This document shows, piece after piece, positions 38,177 to 47,149 of a DNA stretch of 64,000 bases; positions within the stretch are counted from its first letter, which is position 1; every line of letters begins with the position of its first letter. The notes beneath the pieces are model-generated. The model saw only the letters and a list, made by a program, of their open reading frames with translations. It searched no databases and was not told where the DNA came from. The DNA is taken from positions 521,501-585,500 of the forward strand of contig CAJNDS010002121.1 of the NCBI GenBank assembly GCA_905221605.1, given 5' to 3'. The position numbers and the translations under genes are program-made. This stretch comes from Symbiodinium natans (lineage: Eukaryota > Sar > Dinophyceae > Suessiales > Symbiodiniaceae).

Positions 38177-38414
38177 CGAACTGCTCCGCTCAAATTTGGT
38201 TTAGGGCTTATAGGGTTTAGGACCCTAAACCGTATACACCGTCGACGTCAAAATGCACCTTACCAAACCTCTGTAGCAACCCTCATGTAAAAACCCTAGA
38301 CCCTCACATTTACCGTATCTGCCGAACCACCGAAATGCGAACGTCCTAAACCCTAAACCCTAAACCTTGAACCCTACTTGTGCCCAAGCAACTGATGAAG
38401 TTTGTGGTTTGGGT

Positions 38415-38527
38415 CATGGTAGCCCAGGGGTGCCCCTTGCATTTTTTGGGGGTTATGGGTTCCCTTATAAAGTAACCAACCCCAAAAAGGGGTGCCCTCA
38501 TTGCAATATCGTTGCTGGGCTACCAAG
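38415..38527. mobile_element. TIR element, family B
   Basis: CATGGTAGCCCAGGGGTGCC at the left, GCTGGGCTACCAAG at the right, with the usual AAAGTAACCAACCCC core. Good arms. Confidence 0.75.
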
Positions 38528-38596
38528 GGGTGGATTTTTGGGGTCCTTAGGTTCCTCATAATTCGACCCAACGCAAGCCCTTCTCCTCCTACGTAG

Positions 38597-38614
38597 GTGG
38601 CTGAAGATGCCTCG
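38597..38614 (+). CDS. Micro-exon candidate
   Basis: Strong acceptor CTCCTCCTACGTAG|G and donor TCG|GTACGG around VAEDAS. Confidence 0.3.
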
Positions 38615-38626
38615 GTACGGAGTTCG

Positions 38627-38683
38627 GGTTTAGGGTTTAGGGTTTAGGGTTTAGGGTTTAGGGTTTAGGGTTTAGGGTTTAGG
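38627..38683 (+). repeat. TTTAGGG array
   Basis: Eight perfect units. Confidence 0.92.
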
Positions 38684-38814
38684 GTGAGAGGTTTGGGGCA
38701 TAGGGTTTTAGGGTTTAGGATTTCGAGTTCAGGGTCAGGGTTCAGGGGCGGTTTGGGGTTTAGGCTTCAGGGCTTAAGGTTTCGACTTAGGGTTTAGGTT
38801 TTAGGGTTTAGGTT

Positions 38815-39170
38815 CAGAGGTTTAGAGGTTTAGAGGTTTAGAGGTTGAGAGGTTTAGAGGTTTAGAGGTTTAGAGGTTTAGAGGTTTAGAGGTTGAGAGG
38901 TTTAGAGGTTTAGAGGTTTAGAGGTTTAGAGGTTTAGAGGTTTAGAGGTTTAGAGGTTTAGAGGTTGAGAGGTTTAGAGGTTTAGAGGTTTAGAGGTTTA
39001 GAGGTTTAGAGGTTGAGAGGTTGAGAGGTTTAGAGGTTGAGAGGTTTAGAGGTTTAGAGGTTGAGAGGTTTAGAGGTTTAGAGGTTTAGAGGTTTAGAGG
39101 TTTAGAGGTTGAGAGGTTGAGAGGTTTAGAGGTTGAGAGGTTTAGAGGTTTATAGAGGTTTGAGAGGTTT
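38815..39170 (+). repeat. TTTAGAGG octamer satellite
   Basis: About 44 copies of TTTAGAGG, one in five or so reading TTGAGAGG. Canonical TTTAGGG lies just upstream. A telomere-derived octamer amplified as its own satellite; the TTGAGAGG variants recur in a loosely periodic way. Confidence 0.93.
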
Positions 39171-39176
39171 AGAGCT

Positions 39177-39335
39177 TACGGGTGTCGGATTCTCAAGAGG
39201 TTCGTGTACGTCACTCCGACGATCACCTGGGTAGCGGGCGTGCACGTCGGGATACGGATCGACCTCTTCAACGCCACAGCGCTAAGCCACTTGGCTAAGG
39301 GCGTAGGAATCAAGGAAGCTATCGACTAAAGCCCT
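39177..39335 (-). mobile_element. tRNA-derived SINE-like sequence
   Basis: On the minus strand an A-box-like TAGCCAAGTGGC and a B-box-like AGGTCGATCC lie about 35 bp apart, as in an internal polymerase III promoter, starting from GCTTCC as in tRNAs. No clean cloverleaf. The remaining 80 bp is unrelated tail. Confidence 0.4.
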
Positions 39336-39478
39336 ATAGACCCCCGAAACCGTGATAATCCGCACAGCACCACCTAAACTCAAAGCGCCGACGCCCTAAG
39401 TATATTTAGCTAAAGCGAGGGTTTCCTTCAACCATGTTGGGGTACTTTCAAGCCAGGGTGTCAACCTCTCTTCCCCAG

Positions 39479-39540
39479 GAAAACTCAACCAGTACCCGAT
39501 AAAGCTCCTAAGCCCTCAAACTGTACGGTTGGAGCCATGA
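39479..39540 (+). CDS. Exon with a strong acceptor, stop TGA
   Basis: ACCTCTCTTCCCCAG|G; reads KLNQYPIKLLSPQTVRLEP, TGA 39538. Confidence 0.45.
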
Positions 39541-39696
39541 GAACCTTAGACAAGCAGCTCAGTAAGTTTACTTGAAGTTTAGGGCTTCGGAGGGATGTTG
39601 GGCCGTGGGGTGCGCAGGCTTCCAGCATGCCACATGTTTGGGGGGGGGGGGGGGGGGAGGACGATTGGGTTTTGATTGCAGAAGCCAGGGTTTAGG

Positions 39697-39772
39697 GCTT
39701 GGGCATCAGAGGGCTCGGCTCACTGACATGCCACAGACAGCCGGAAAGGGTTCCCGAAACCCTAAACCCTAA
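39697..39772 (+). CDS. Possible exon
   Basis: GGGCATCAG| then RARLTDMPQTAGKG before CCCTAAA repeat. Weak. Confidence 0.25.
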
Positions 39773-39832
39773 GCCCTAAACCCCGACACTGTAAGCAAAG
39801 TTGATTCCGTAAGAACTAACATATGAAGAGTA

Positions 39833-39974
39833 CTTGGAGGTTCATGGATGGCAGTGAATAACCAATTAGCTGTACTTTTAACTGTTCTTGTAACCATACT
39901 AGGGCACTTAAGGGGCTTATAAGTGGGTTGTAAGTACAGTTCTAATTGGTTAATAAGTGCCATGAACCTCCAAG
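39833..39974. mobile_element. TIR element, family A, TA-flanked
   Basis: CTTGGAGGTTCATGG and CCATGAACCTCCAAG are perfect inverted ends; TA lies immediately outside both (39831-39832, 39975-39976), as in Tc1/mariner-type MITEs. The core has long inverted AATTAG/ACAGTT segments. Confidence 0.8.
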
Positions 39975-40065
39975 TATGAGCCTGGTCTTGGACATTTATT
40001 GTAAAGTCGTTCCAGAACCTGACTAGGCCCTTAGGCTGTTTTATGCTTCCCTAATTGTGTTTAAG

Positions 40066-40152
40066 AGGATGATACGTGGGACCATTCTTCAGAAGGTGTT
40101 AACGGGCCAACACAAGGCTCCTTTCACTATTTTGCAAGGAATCCCACCCTAA
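40066..40152 (+). CDS. Exon ending in a telomere-derived TAA
   Basis: TAATTGTGTTTAAG| acceptor; reads RMIRGTILQKVLTGQHKAPF.. and stops at TAA within CCCTAAACCC. Confidence 0.5.
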   Translation, partial: RMIRGTILQKVLTGQHKAPFTILQGIPP

Positions 40153-40239
40153 ACCCTAAGCCCTAAGCCCGAAACCCACCAAGCCCCTAAAGGGAGTCTA
40201 TGAATCTATATCCCTCTCAAGGTTCCCTATAGACGAAAG

Positions 40240-40680
40240 GTCTGCGCAATGTGGGCATCCAGTTGGGCGTGAGCCGCCCAACGCGGATGGGCGAGCGCGT
40301 GGGCAAGGAGGGAAAGCCGTGGCATTACCCCGATGGCCTGTTAAAACCCTTGGGAGGCTTGGCCAGGGTTTAGGGTTTAGGGTTTAGGGTTTAGGGTTTT
40401 AGGGTTTTAGGGTTTAGGTTTTAGGGTTTAGGGTTTAGGGTTTAGGGTTTAGGGTTCGAAGTTCAGAAGCAGTCAATGCATTCCTACCCTGCTGATCGGC
40501 TGCGAAGTACTAAGTCACAAGGAATAGGACGCAGGGAGGTTTGGGGTTGAGGGTCTAGGCTGCTCTAGGCTCGAGTCCCTTTTTTTGGGCGGGGAGAGGG
40601 GAGGGGGGGGCGAGGGGGGTGGGTACTTCGAATCACAGGAGCCCTCATATCACCTTGGAGCACTCCATGGAGAGGCATAG
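40240..40680 (+). CDS. 3' part of a gene: three in-phase exons, stop TAG
   Basis: Exons 40240-40367 (AGACGAAAG|G; AGG|GTTTAGGG), 40467-40538 (AAGTTCAG|; GAG|GTTTGG) and 40639-40680 (AATCACAG|G; TAG 40678). Phase 0 at both joins. Frames: LRNVGIQLGVSRPTRMGERV.., KQSMHSYPADRLRSTKSQGI.., EPSYHLGALHGEA. The first intron is almost wholly telomere repeat (GTTTAGGG.. to GAAGTTCAG, 99 bp). Unknown, basic protein. Confidence 0.6.
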
Positions 40681-40840
40681 TGGCTTGAGCGCGCACTTGC
40701 ATGCTAATCCCTTCCCCCTAGTATTAAAGGCCCCCCCCCTCCCCCCCAACCCCCTGTACAAAAACCCCCAAAGGGTATTCGACTTGAACCCTAAAACCTT
40801 CAAAGCTGCAGGGGCATCCTATATCATCTTGCCTTCAGGG

Positions 40841-40869
40841 TGCTACAAATGCACCTCGCCCGACCCCGG
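40841..40869 (+). CDS. Short exon candidate
   Basis: CTTGCCTTCAG|G and CCG|GTAATC around GATNAPRPTP. A 60-codon ORF covers it in another frame. Confidence 0.25.
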
Positions 40870-41260
40870 TAATCCTAAATCCTAAACCCCAAACCTTGAA
40901 CCCTAAACCCTGAACCCTAAACCCTAAACCCTAAACCCTAAACCCCACGAAGCTGAAGCCAAGGAAGCCCAAACATTGAAGCCATAACCAGCCGAAGTTC
41001 GGCGACCTTATGGCGCAACTGAGCCTGTTTGGGGCTTAGGGTTTAGGGTTTGGGGTCTTAGGTTTTAGGGTTTAGGGTTTGGGGTGTTAGGGTTTTTTAG
41101 GGCAGTAGGGTTTGGAGTTTTGGGCTTTATTCGGAGGTTTTTTGTGGTTTAATCGCTCCGAGTCGCCCTCACAGCGGCTTTGAGGACTCAGGGTTTTTAG
41201 GGTTTAGGGTTTTGGGTTTTGGGTTCGTGTAGGGTTTAGGGTCCAGGATTTCGGGTTCAG

Positions 41261-41362
41261 GGCGACATTCCAAAGATTGTTTTGAGAGGGTCCATAGAGT
41301 CCATACATGATTTTTGCGGAGTCCGTGGCCTCATCTTCATCCTTGCACGCACACCATTAGGG
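41261..41362 (+). CDS. Exon next to a family A fragment
   Basis: TCGGGTTCAG|G; reads GDIPKIVLRGSIESIHDFCG.. then ..LIFILARTPLG, where the family A remnant begins. Donor not found. Confidence 0.45.
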
Positions 41363-41433
41363 CTCTTAAGGGGTCACTTAAGGGGCTTATAAGTACAGTT
41401 ATAATTGGTTAATAAGTACCACGAACCTCCAAG
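41363..41433. mobile_element. Family A fragment (right half)
   Basis: CACTTAAGGGGCTTATAAGTACAGTTATAATTGG core and the right tip CACGAACCTCCAAG, followed by TA. Left half missing. Confidence 0.65.
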
Positions 41434-41489
41434 TACCCCCCTAACTTACTAAGCCTCAACCAAATCCTGAATCCCATCATCTACAGGGT

Positions 41490-41720
41490 TCCCGAATACT
41501 CCTCACTACTCCCTAAGGCTCCCTAAGGTTAACTAGGTACCCTAAGAACCCTATAAATCATAGGGCACGAACGAAACTTTCAGGTCCAACCATGGCCACC
41601 TTCATCCTAGCTAGGCGTTTGATATGCTTCCCCTCTGGGGCTATTGAAGAACCTATCCATAAGATTTTTCAGCGGGTTATACCATGCTTCCCCTATTCGG
41701 CTATTGAAGAACCGTTTCTA
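41490..41720. repeat. Family C fragment and a 60-bp tandem duplication
   Basis: 41490-41565 shares CTCCCTAAGGCTCCCTAAGG and CTAAGAACCCTATAA with family C. 41624-41715 holds two copies of a 60-bp unit (ATGCTTCCCCT..GGCTATTGAAGAACC). Confidence 0.65.
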
Positions 41721-41778
41721 TAGCAGTGGTACAAAACCCTGAACCCTTGACCCTTAACAAACCCACCCTTCCCTCAAG

Positions 41779-42008
41779 CAAAGCTGCTCAAGGCGACCTG
41801 TATCTCCACTTTCCACCGAAGCCCCTGAGCCTCGCGCTGACCCTGAGCTACACGAAGGTGCGCCCGGTGAGGATTTCGGGTTTAGGGCTTAGGGTTTGGG
41901 GTTGAGGGTTGAGGGTCAGGGATTGGGATTTCGGGTTTGGGTTTAGATTTCTTAGGGCTTTTGGAGAGTGCTTTGCGGCACTATCCACGCGTCAAGATTG
42001 ACCCCTAA
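41779..42008 (+). CDS. Two in-phase exons, stop TAA
   Basis: Exon 41779-41866 (CCCTCAAG|; CCCG|GTGAGG, strong) reads KAAQGDLYLHFPPKPLSLAL.. Exon 41967-42008 (GGCTTTTGGAG|), phase 0, reads SALRHYPRVKIDP, TAA 42006. The intron is degenerate TTTAGGG. Unknown protein. Confidence 0.55.
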
Positions 42009-42059
42009 ACGTGCAGTGGCCCAACTACTATAACTGTATCATATCGTATCATGGGAACC

Positions 42060-42460
42060 CGAGAACAGGGCACCCTGTCTTGGGGAACCTGCAAACGTAA
42101 GGTCTAAGCCTGCTGCGCTAGAGGTACCAAACGTGAACCCTACACCTTCAGCCTGGAGCCTTAAGCGTAGGCACCCTAAGCCCTAAACCCTAAACCCTAA
42201 ACACTACAAAACCCTCAAGGGTTGGCCTTAAGACCCTGAACCCTGAACCTTCAGACGCGAAGCCTACACTCTAAAGCCTGCGTGATCTCAGAGCCCTAAA
42301 CCCTAAACCCTAAACCCTGAACAAATGATAATCATAAAAATCAGAAGAAGAATAATTGTAGTAATCGTATTAACACTGATACTAATAGTAATGATGAACG
42401 TAGTAATGACAATGATATCGATAGTAATAAGAAAAATAGTCATAGCAACCCAGAGTCACT
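42060..42460. other. Repeat and AT-rich tract, no gene called
   Basis: 42175-42320 is CCCTAAA-type; 42325-42450 is AT-rich simple sequence (TAATA/AGAA) inside a 108-codon ORF that I take as low complexity up to 42450. Confidence 0.5.
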
Positions 42461-42463
42461 GCA

Positions 42464-42542
42464 GCCCTCAGTCTTTGGCCTTGCGAGGTCCTCCTGGAAA
42501 GCTCCTCAGGTCTTACCCCCATGAGCAGCTGGGCGGGCTTAG
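42464..42542 (+). CDS. Exon of unknown gene
   Basis: AGTCACTGCAG| then PQSLALRGPPGKLLRSYPHE.., followed by degenerate TTTAGGG. The other frame (PSVFGLARSSWKAPQVLPP) is also open. Confidence 0.4.
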
Positions 42543-42679
42543 GGTTTGGGGCTTGCGGTTTAGGGTTTGGGGTTTGGGGTTTAGGGTTGCGGGTTTAGGG
42601 TTTGGGGTTTACCTGGGGTTTAGGGTTGTGGATTTAGGGTTTGGGGCTTAGGGTTTAGGATTTGTGGGTTGGGGTTCAG

Positions 42680-42932
42680 GGTTTAGGGTTTGGGGTTTGG
42701 GGTTTGGGGTTTGGGGTTTAGGGGTTTGGGGTTTAGGGGTTTAGGGGTTTAGGGGTTTAGGGGTTTAGGGGTTTAGGGGTTTAGGGGTTTAGGGGTTTAG
42801 GGGTTTGGGGTTTAGGGTTTAGTAAGGTTTAGGGTTTAGGGGTTTAGGGGTTTAGGGGTTTAGGGTTTAGGGTTTAGGGTTTAGGGTTTAGGGTTTAGGG
42901 TTTAGGGTTTAGGGTTTAGGGTTTAGGGTTTA
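42680..42932 (+). repeat. TTTGGGG / TTTAGGGG / TTTAGGG graded array
   Basis: A run of TTTGGGG, then TTTAGGGG octamers (42720-42810), then pure TTTAGGG. The order suggests stepwise spread of variants. Confidence 0.9.
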
Positions 42933-43439
42933 CGTTCTCATCTCTCCTCTCCTGGAATGGAGGGCTCCTTTATTAGGCTTAATTATCCCTGGAACCTAGG
43001 GGGGGTAGCCCGAACCCCGAGACCCTAAACCCTAAACCCTAGGGGGGGGGGGTAGTATAGAGTGGGGCAGTAGGGGAAGGGGGGCGGGGGGGGGCAGGGG
43101 AACCCTAAACCCTAAACCCTACTTTTGTGGGGGGGTTCTGCAGTGTGGCCTCTGGGGCTTAGGGTTTGGGGCTTTCGCAGCCCTAAACCCTAAACCCTTT
43201 AGGGCTGGCTCTACGGTTCAGGGTTTCTAGGCTTTAGGGTTTCTAGGCTTTAAGGGTTTCCAGACTTTAGGGAGTTGGGCTCAGGTTTTCATGGTTCAGG
43301 GTTCGGGGTTTAGAGTTTTGCGTTGGGATCAGGAAACTTAGGGCTGAGATCTTATTGGGGTTGAGGTCGAGAGCAGCTGAGGTGCTTGCACGCATGATGT
43401 TTACGGTTTCCGGTTGCCTGCGGCTGTCTTGAGTCACAG

Positions 43440-43511
43440 ACATCGCAGCCCCACAGACCTAGCAAAAAAGCAGCTGAACCACCCACTGCGCCTGGCAAGG
43501 GTCATCTCTAA
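43440..43511 (+). CDS. Exon ending in TAA, 3' end duplicated
   Basis: CTTGAGTCACAG| then TSQPHRPSKKAAEPPTAPGK.., TAA 43509. The last ten codons and 40 bp beyond lie inside a 68-bp direct duplication (43482-43549, 43550-43617). Confidence 0.5.
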   Translation, partial: TSQPHRPSKKAAEPPTAPGKGHL

Positions 43512-43617
43512 GAAATGTGCCTCTAAGTCTTACGTAGACCCTCAAGCCGCCCACTGCGCCTGGCAAGGGTCATCTCTAAGAAATGTGCCTCTAAGTCTTA
43601 CGTAGGCCCTCAAACCC
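43482..43617 (+). repeat. 68-bp tandem duplication
   Basis: Two nearly identical copies starting CCCACTGCGCCTGGCAAGGG. It spans coding sequence and the presumed 3' UTR. Confidence 0.9.
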
Positions 43618-43715
43618 TAAACCCTCAAACCCGAAACCCTGAACCCTAAACCCTAAACCCTAAACCCGAAACCCTAAACCCTAAACCCTAAACCCTAAAC
43701 ACACCTGGCGCCCAG

Positions 43716-44360
43716 GTACTCCTGTGGCCAACTCGGCCGCCGAAGATGTCTGGAGCGACGATGACGCTTTCCTGAGGTTACCCGAAATGGCCTTAAGCCC
43801 GACATCGTAACCCTAGGGTTTAGGGTTTAGGGTTTAGGGTTTAGGGCTTAGGGTTTAGGGTTTAGGGTTTAGGGTTTAGGGTTTAGGGTTTAGGGTTTAG
43901 GGTTTAGGGTTAGGTTTAGGGTTTAGGGTTTAGGGTTTAGGGTTTAGGGTTTAGGGTTTAGGGTTTAGGGTTTAGGGTTTAGGGTTTAGGGTTTAGGGTT
44001 TAGGGTTTAGGGTTTTTGGTTTAGGGTTTAGGGTTTAGGGTTTAGGGTTTAGGGTTTAGGGTTTAGGGTTTAGGGTTTAGGTTTACTGTTCTGGAAGGAA
44101 GCCCTTAGGGGAAATAGTCGGACCACATCCTTAGCATTAGTTCGGGTTTCGAGCTTAGATGTTTCGTGGGATTGCAGGTGCATGGGGCTTGGGGCTAAGG
44201 GTTTAGAGTTCAGGGTTTAGGGTTCGAGCATGAGTCTGGCAACGTTGCTGCGCGGGTGTCAGCATCGGAGGTATGGAAAGAAGGGCCCGGGGCTTTTCTA
44301 AACTCTTGATTATGCAAAACCCCCAACGTCTGAAAAGGGAGGCGGCTATGCGGGACGTTT
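43716..44360 (+). CDS. Three exons around the longest telomere array
   Basis: Exon 43716-43776 (GGCGCCCAG|G; AG|GTTACC) reads TPVANSAAEDVWSDDDAFL. Exon 44235-44270 (CATGAG|; AG|GTATGG), phase 2, reads LATLLRGCQHR. A third from 44338 (GAAAAG|G) reads EAAMRD, phase 2. The first intron holds the array 43812-44088. Acidic patch (SDDDAF). Confidence 0.45.
43812..44088 (+). repeat. Longest TTTAGGG array
   Basis: About 39 units, nearly all perfect, with one TTAGGG slip, one TTTTGG and one TTTAGGC-like change. Purity is far above the rest of the window, which suggests recent growth. Confidence 0.95.
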
Positions 44361-44664
44361 AGGATTTGGGGCTTAGAGTTTGGGATTGTGGAATTAGAGC
44401 TTGGGGTTCAGACCTTCTTACTAGTTATTCGCAGAGAGTTTGGGAATTAGGTACCTGCTAACCCTTCGAAACCCTAAACCCTTGTACGTGATAATTATTG
44501 TTATTTGGGGCATTAAAAACCACTAGGGTTTAGGGCTCAGGGTTTAGGGTTTAAGGTTGAGGGTTTAGGGCCTAGGGAGTGTAACACAGCCTAGGCATCA
44601 CAAAACCTGAAGTGGTTCAGGGTTGAGGCTTAAGGGTACTAGTATGTATGTGTTGTCATCGACT

Positions 44665-44979
44665 TAGCATGGTGAAGTTGTGAAGCGCTATGGTTTCGAG
44701 CCTGTCCGAGACCACTGGCGCATGGCCAGGCGAAACATCATCTTTAACGGTTTTGTGAGAAAGGCAGCCATGGTGCGGTGTGGGCTTGACAGAGAAGCTG
44801 GTGAGTTCATTCTGAAGAGGCCACGCAAGCTCTCGCAGCGTTTCCGCGACTCAATGCTTCGACCCGTTGCACACAACAGAGCCGACTACCGAAGCTCCAG
44901 AGCGTACTGCTCTCGAAGATATGTGTTGGGCGTTTCTGGCTCTGTTTTGTACGGGAGCATGGAAACTGATGTCTGAGTG
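44665..44979 (+). CDS. Uninterrupted ORF, about 99 codons, unknown
   Basis: ORF from 44680 to TGA 44977: VKRYGFEPVRDHWRMARRNI.. then ..LDREAGEFILKRPRKLSQRF.. Arg-rich and without repeats, so likely real coding sequence. It might start upstream by splicing (GTGAAG| sites at 44670-44683). A minus-strand 62-codon frame overlaps and is less convincing. No family recognised. Confidence 0.5.
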
Positions 44980-45109
44980 TGCCAAGAATCATCCATGCCC
45001 TACACCCTTAAAGGGCTAGGGTTTAGGGCTTAGGGTGTAGGGCCAGTTTAGGTTTTAGGGTTACGGGCCCCGGAAGCTCTGAGCCCTCCTGGGTTCAGGG
45101 TACTTAGGG

Positions 45110-45255
45110 TACACCCCCGAAGCACCTAAACCCTAAACCTTAAACCCTGAACCCTGAACCCTAAACCCTAAACCCGAAACCCCAAACCCTAAACCCTAAA
45201 CCCTAAACCCTAAACCCTAAACCCTAAAACCTAAACCCTAAACCCTAAACCCTAA
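45110..45255 (-). repeat. CCCTAAA array
   Basis: Mostly perfect units before the exon at 45272. Confidence 0.9.
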
Positions 45256-45271
45256 ACCTTAAGCGTCCCAG

Positions 45272-45362
45272 GAAGAAGGTGGAGATCGATTTCATTTTGC
45301 CTGCTTTCCAGTGTCCATGGGCCTGTCCACATACTTCCGCATCTCTGCTTGGACTATGACCC
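45272..45362 (+). CDS. Exon of unknown gene
   Basis: AAGCGTCCCAG|G; reads EEGGDRFHFACFPVSMGLST.. then runs into CCCTAAA. Donor not found. Confidence 0.45.
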
Positions 45363-45529
45363 TAAACCCTAAACCCTAAACCGCTTAGAAGGTGTATAGG
45401 CGTCATTGGGCTCAGATCTCTTTTGGGCTCAGATCTCGTAGGGCGGTAGGAGGTGATCTGGAAAAATCGTGCTTCGGAGGCTTTTTGGGGTTGGAAAGGA
45501 CTTGTGAGTTGGCTTCTTCTTTGGGTTTA

Positions 45530-45705
45530 GGGTTTAGGCTTTAGGGTTTAGGGTTTAGGGTTAGGGTTTAGGGTTTGGGTTTAGGGGTTTAGGGATTTAG
45601 GGGTTTAGGGGTTTAGGGGTTTAGGGGTCTAGGGGTTTAGGGGTTTAGGGGGGTTTAGGGGGGTTTAGGGGTTTAGGGGTTTAGGGGTTTAGGGGTTTAG
45701 GAGAG
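45530..45705 (+). repeat. TTTAGGGG octamer array
   Basis: Starts as TTTAGGG, changes to TTTAGGGG at about 45585. Confidence 0.9.
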
Positions 45706-45800
45706 GTGGAGGTGGAACTGGGGGGCGGCTTGGCTTAACGGCGGGATTTGGCGGCTTCGGGCTTTAGGTTTTTTTTCCAGTGTTTTCGGTCTAGGGCTTA

Positions 45801-45897
45801 CTTGGAGGTTCAGGGTGTTTCTAGCCCAATTACGACTGTACATACAAGCCCTCTAAGTGCTCTAAGTAGGTTCTAAGTGGACTTCTACTCGGGGGTT
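45801..45897. mobile_element. Decayed family A element
   Basis: CTTGGAGGTTCAGGG left tip after TA; the core (CCAATTACGACTGTACATAC) is recognisable; the right tip is lost. Confidence 0.5.
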
Positions 45898-45948
45898 GAA
45901 GTATAACCCTAAACCCTAAACCCTAAACCCTAAACCCTAAACCCTAAG

Positions 45949-46007
45949 ATTTCAACAGCCTGCAGGTCGACCTAATATACCTCCCCCCAGAACCTCGAGT
46001 CGCTTGA
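45949..46007 (+). CDS. Exon after a telomere-derived acceptor, stop TGA
   Basis: CCCTAAG| then FNSLQVDLIYLPPEPRVA, TGA 46005. Another acceptor (CCCCCAG|, 45990) opens NLESLEAPP to GTTTAGGG at 46020. Confidence 0.45.
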
Positions 46008-46079
46008 AGCGCCTCCGCGGTTTAGGGTTGAGGTTGAAGGTTGAGGGGTCTGTAGGGTTGAGGGTTTGGAGTTTAGGGT

Positions 46080-46330
46080 TTTTGTAGGGTTTAGAGTTTA
46101 GGGTTTAGGGTTTAGGGTTTAGGGTTTAGGGTTTAGAGTTTAGGGTTTATAAGGCTTCAGGGTTTAGGGTTTAGGGTTTATGGGAGTCAGGGTTCAGGTT
46201 AATCTTGCAACCCTTGAGTTGCTCTGATGTTTTCCGGGGGAGATTTGGGAGGGTTTAGGGTTTAGGGTTGAGGATTTAGGGATATTCAGGGTTTAGGGTT
46301 TAGAGTTCAGGGTTTCTTTACTCCCAGCTG
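46080..46330 (+). repeat. TTTAGGG-type repeat
   Basis: Perfect and altered units; no gene. Confidence 0.8.
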
Positions 46331-46499
46331 AAAGGTGAGCTTCGGGCCCCACATGTTGAACCCCTAAACCTCCGAATGCTAGACACCTGCCCCCGCCATA
46401 TGGTCGGAGTTTAGGCTTTGGGTTTAGGGTTTAAAAGTTTAGGGTTTAGGGCTTGGGGCTTAGGGCTTAGGGCTTGGGGCCGCAATTCCTAAGACCCTG

Positions 46500-46800
46500 A
46501 AACCCTAAAACCCCTAAACCCCAAAAGCCTGAAGCCTAAACCCTAAAACCTTAACACCCAAAACCCTAAAACACTAAAGCCGAAGAACCCTAAAACCCTA
46601 AACCCCTTAAAGCCCCCTGAAACAATAATCAAAAAACCCTGAAACCCTACAACCCTACAACCCTAACAGCCAACAACCCTAAAACCCTAAGATCCTAAAC
46701 CCGAACCCCGATCCACGGTTTAGGGTTTAGGGTTTAGGGTTTAGGGTTTAGGGTTTAGGGTTTAGGGTTTAGGGTTTAGGGTTTAGGGTTTAGGGTCTAA
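46500..46800. repeat. Inverted pair of telomere-type arrays
   Basis: Degenerate CCCTAAAA 46490-46715, then 12 perfect TTTAGGG 46718-46795; no exon between. Confidence 0.85.
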
Positions 46801-46807
46801 ACCGCAG

Positions 46808-47129
46808 GTCCCTTCCTGGGCTTCGACTTCCCCGAGAAAGTGCCGCTGCCACCCCCTCTGCTGCTGGCTTCTTGCAGCCAGAGTCGCTGGGAGGAGGAGT
46901 AAGGTTTAGGGTTTAGGGTTTAGGGTTTAGGGTTTAGGGTTTAGGGTTCAGGGTTCAGGGTTTAGGCTTTAGGGTTTAGGGTTCAGGGTTTAGGGTTTAG
47001 GGTTCAGGGTTTCGAGATGAAGGTAGGGTTTCGGGCTCAGAGGTTTGTGGGTTCAGAGGTTTGGGGTTTGTGGTTTAGTGCTGCGGTCCCGTACTCTCCA
47101 CTTAGGTGCATCCCAGCACCAGTTAACGG
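46808..47129 (+). CDS. Two in-phase exons
   Basis: Exon 46808-46898 (AACCGCAG|G; GA|GTAAGG, strong) reads PFLGFDFPEKVPLPPPLLLA.. Exon 47106-47129 (CTCTCCACTTAG|G), phase 2, reads CIPAPVN before GG|GTTGAT. The intron is TTTAGGG repeat. A direct stop (TAA 46899) is the alternative. Confidence 0.5.
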
Positions 47130-47149
47130 GTTGATGTTGCACTGGCTTT

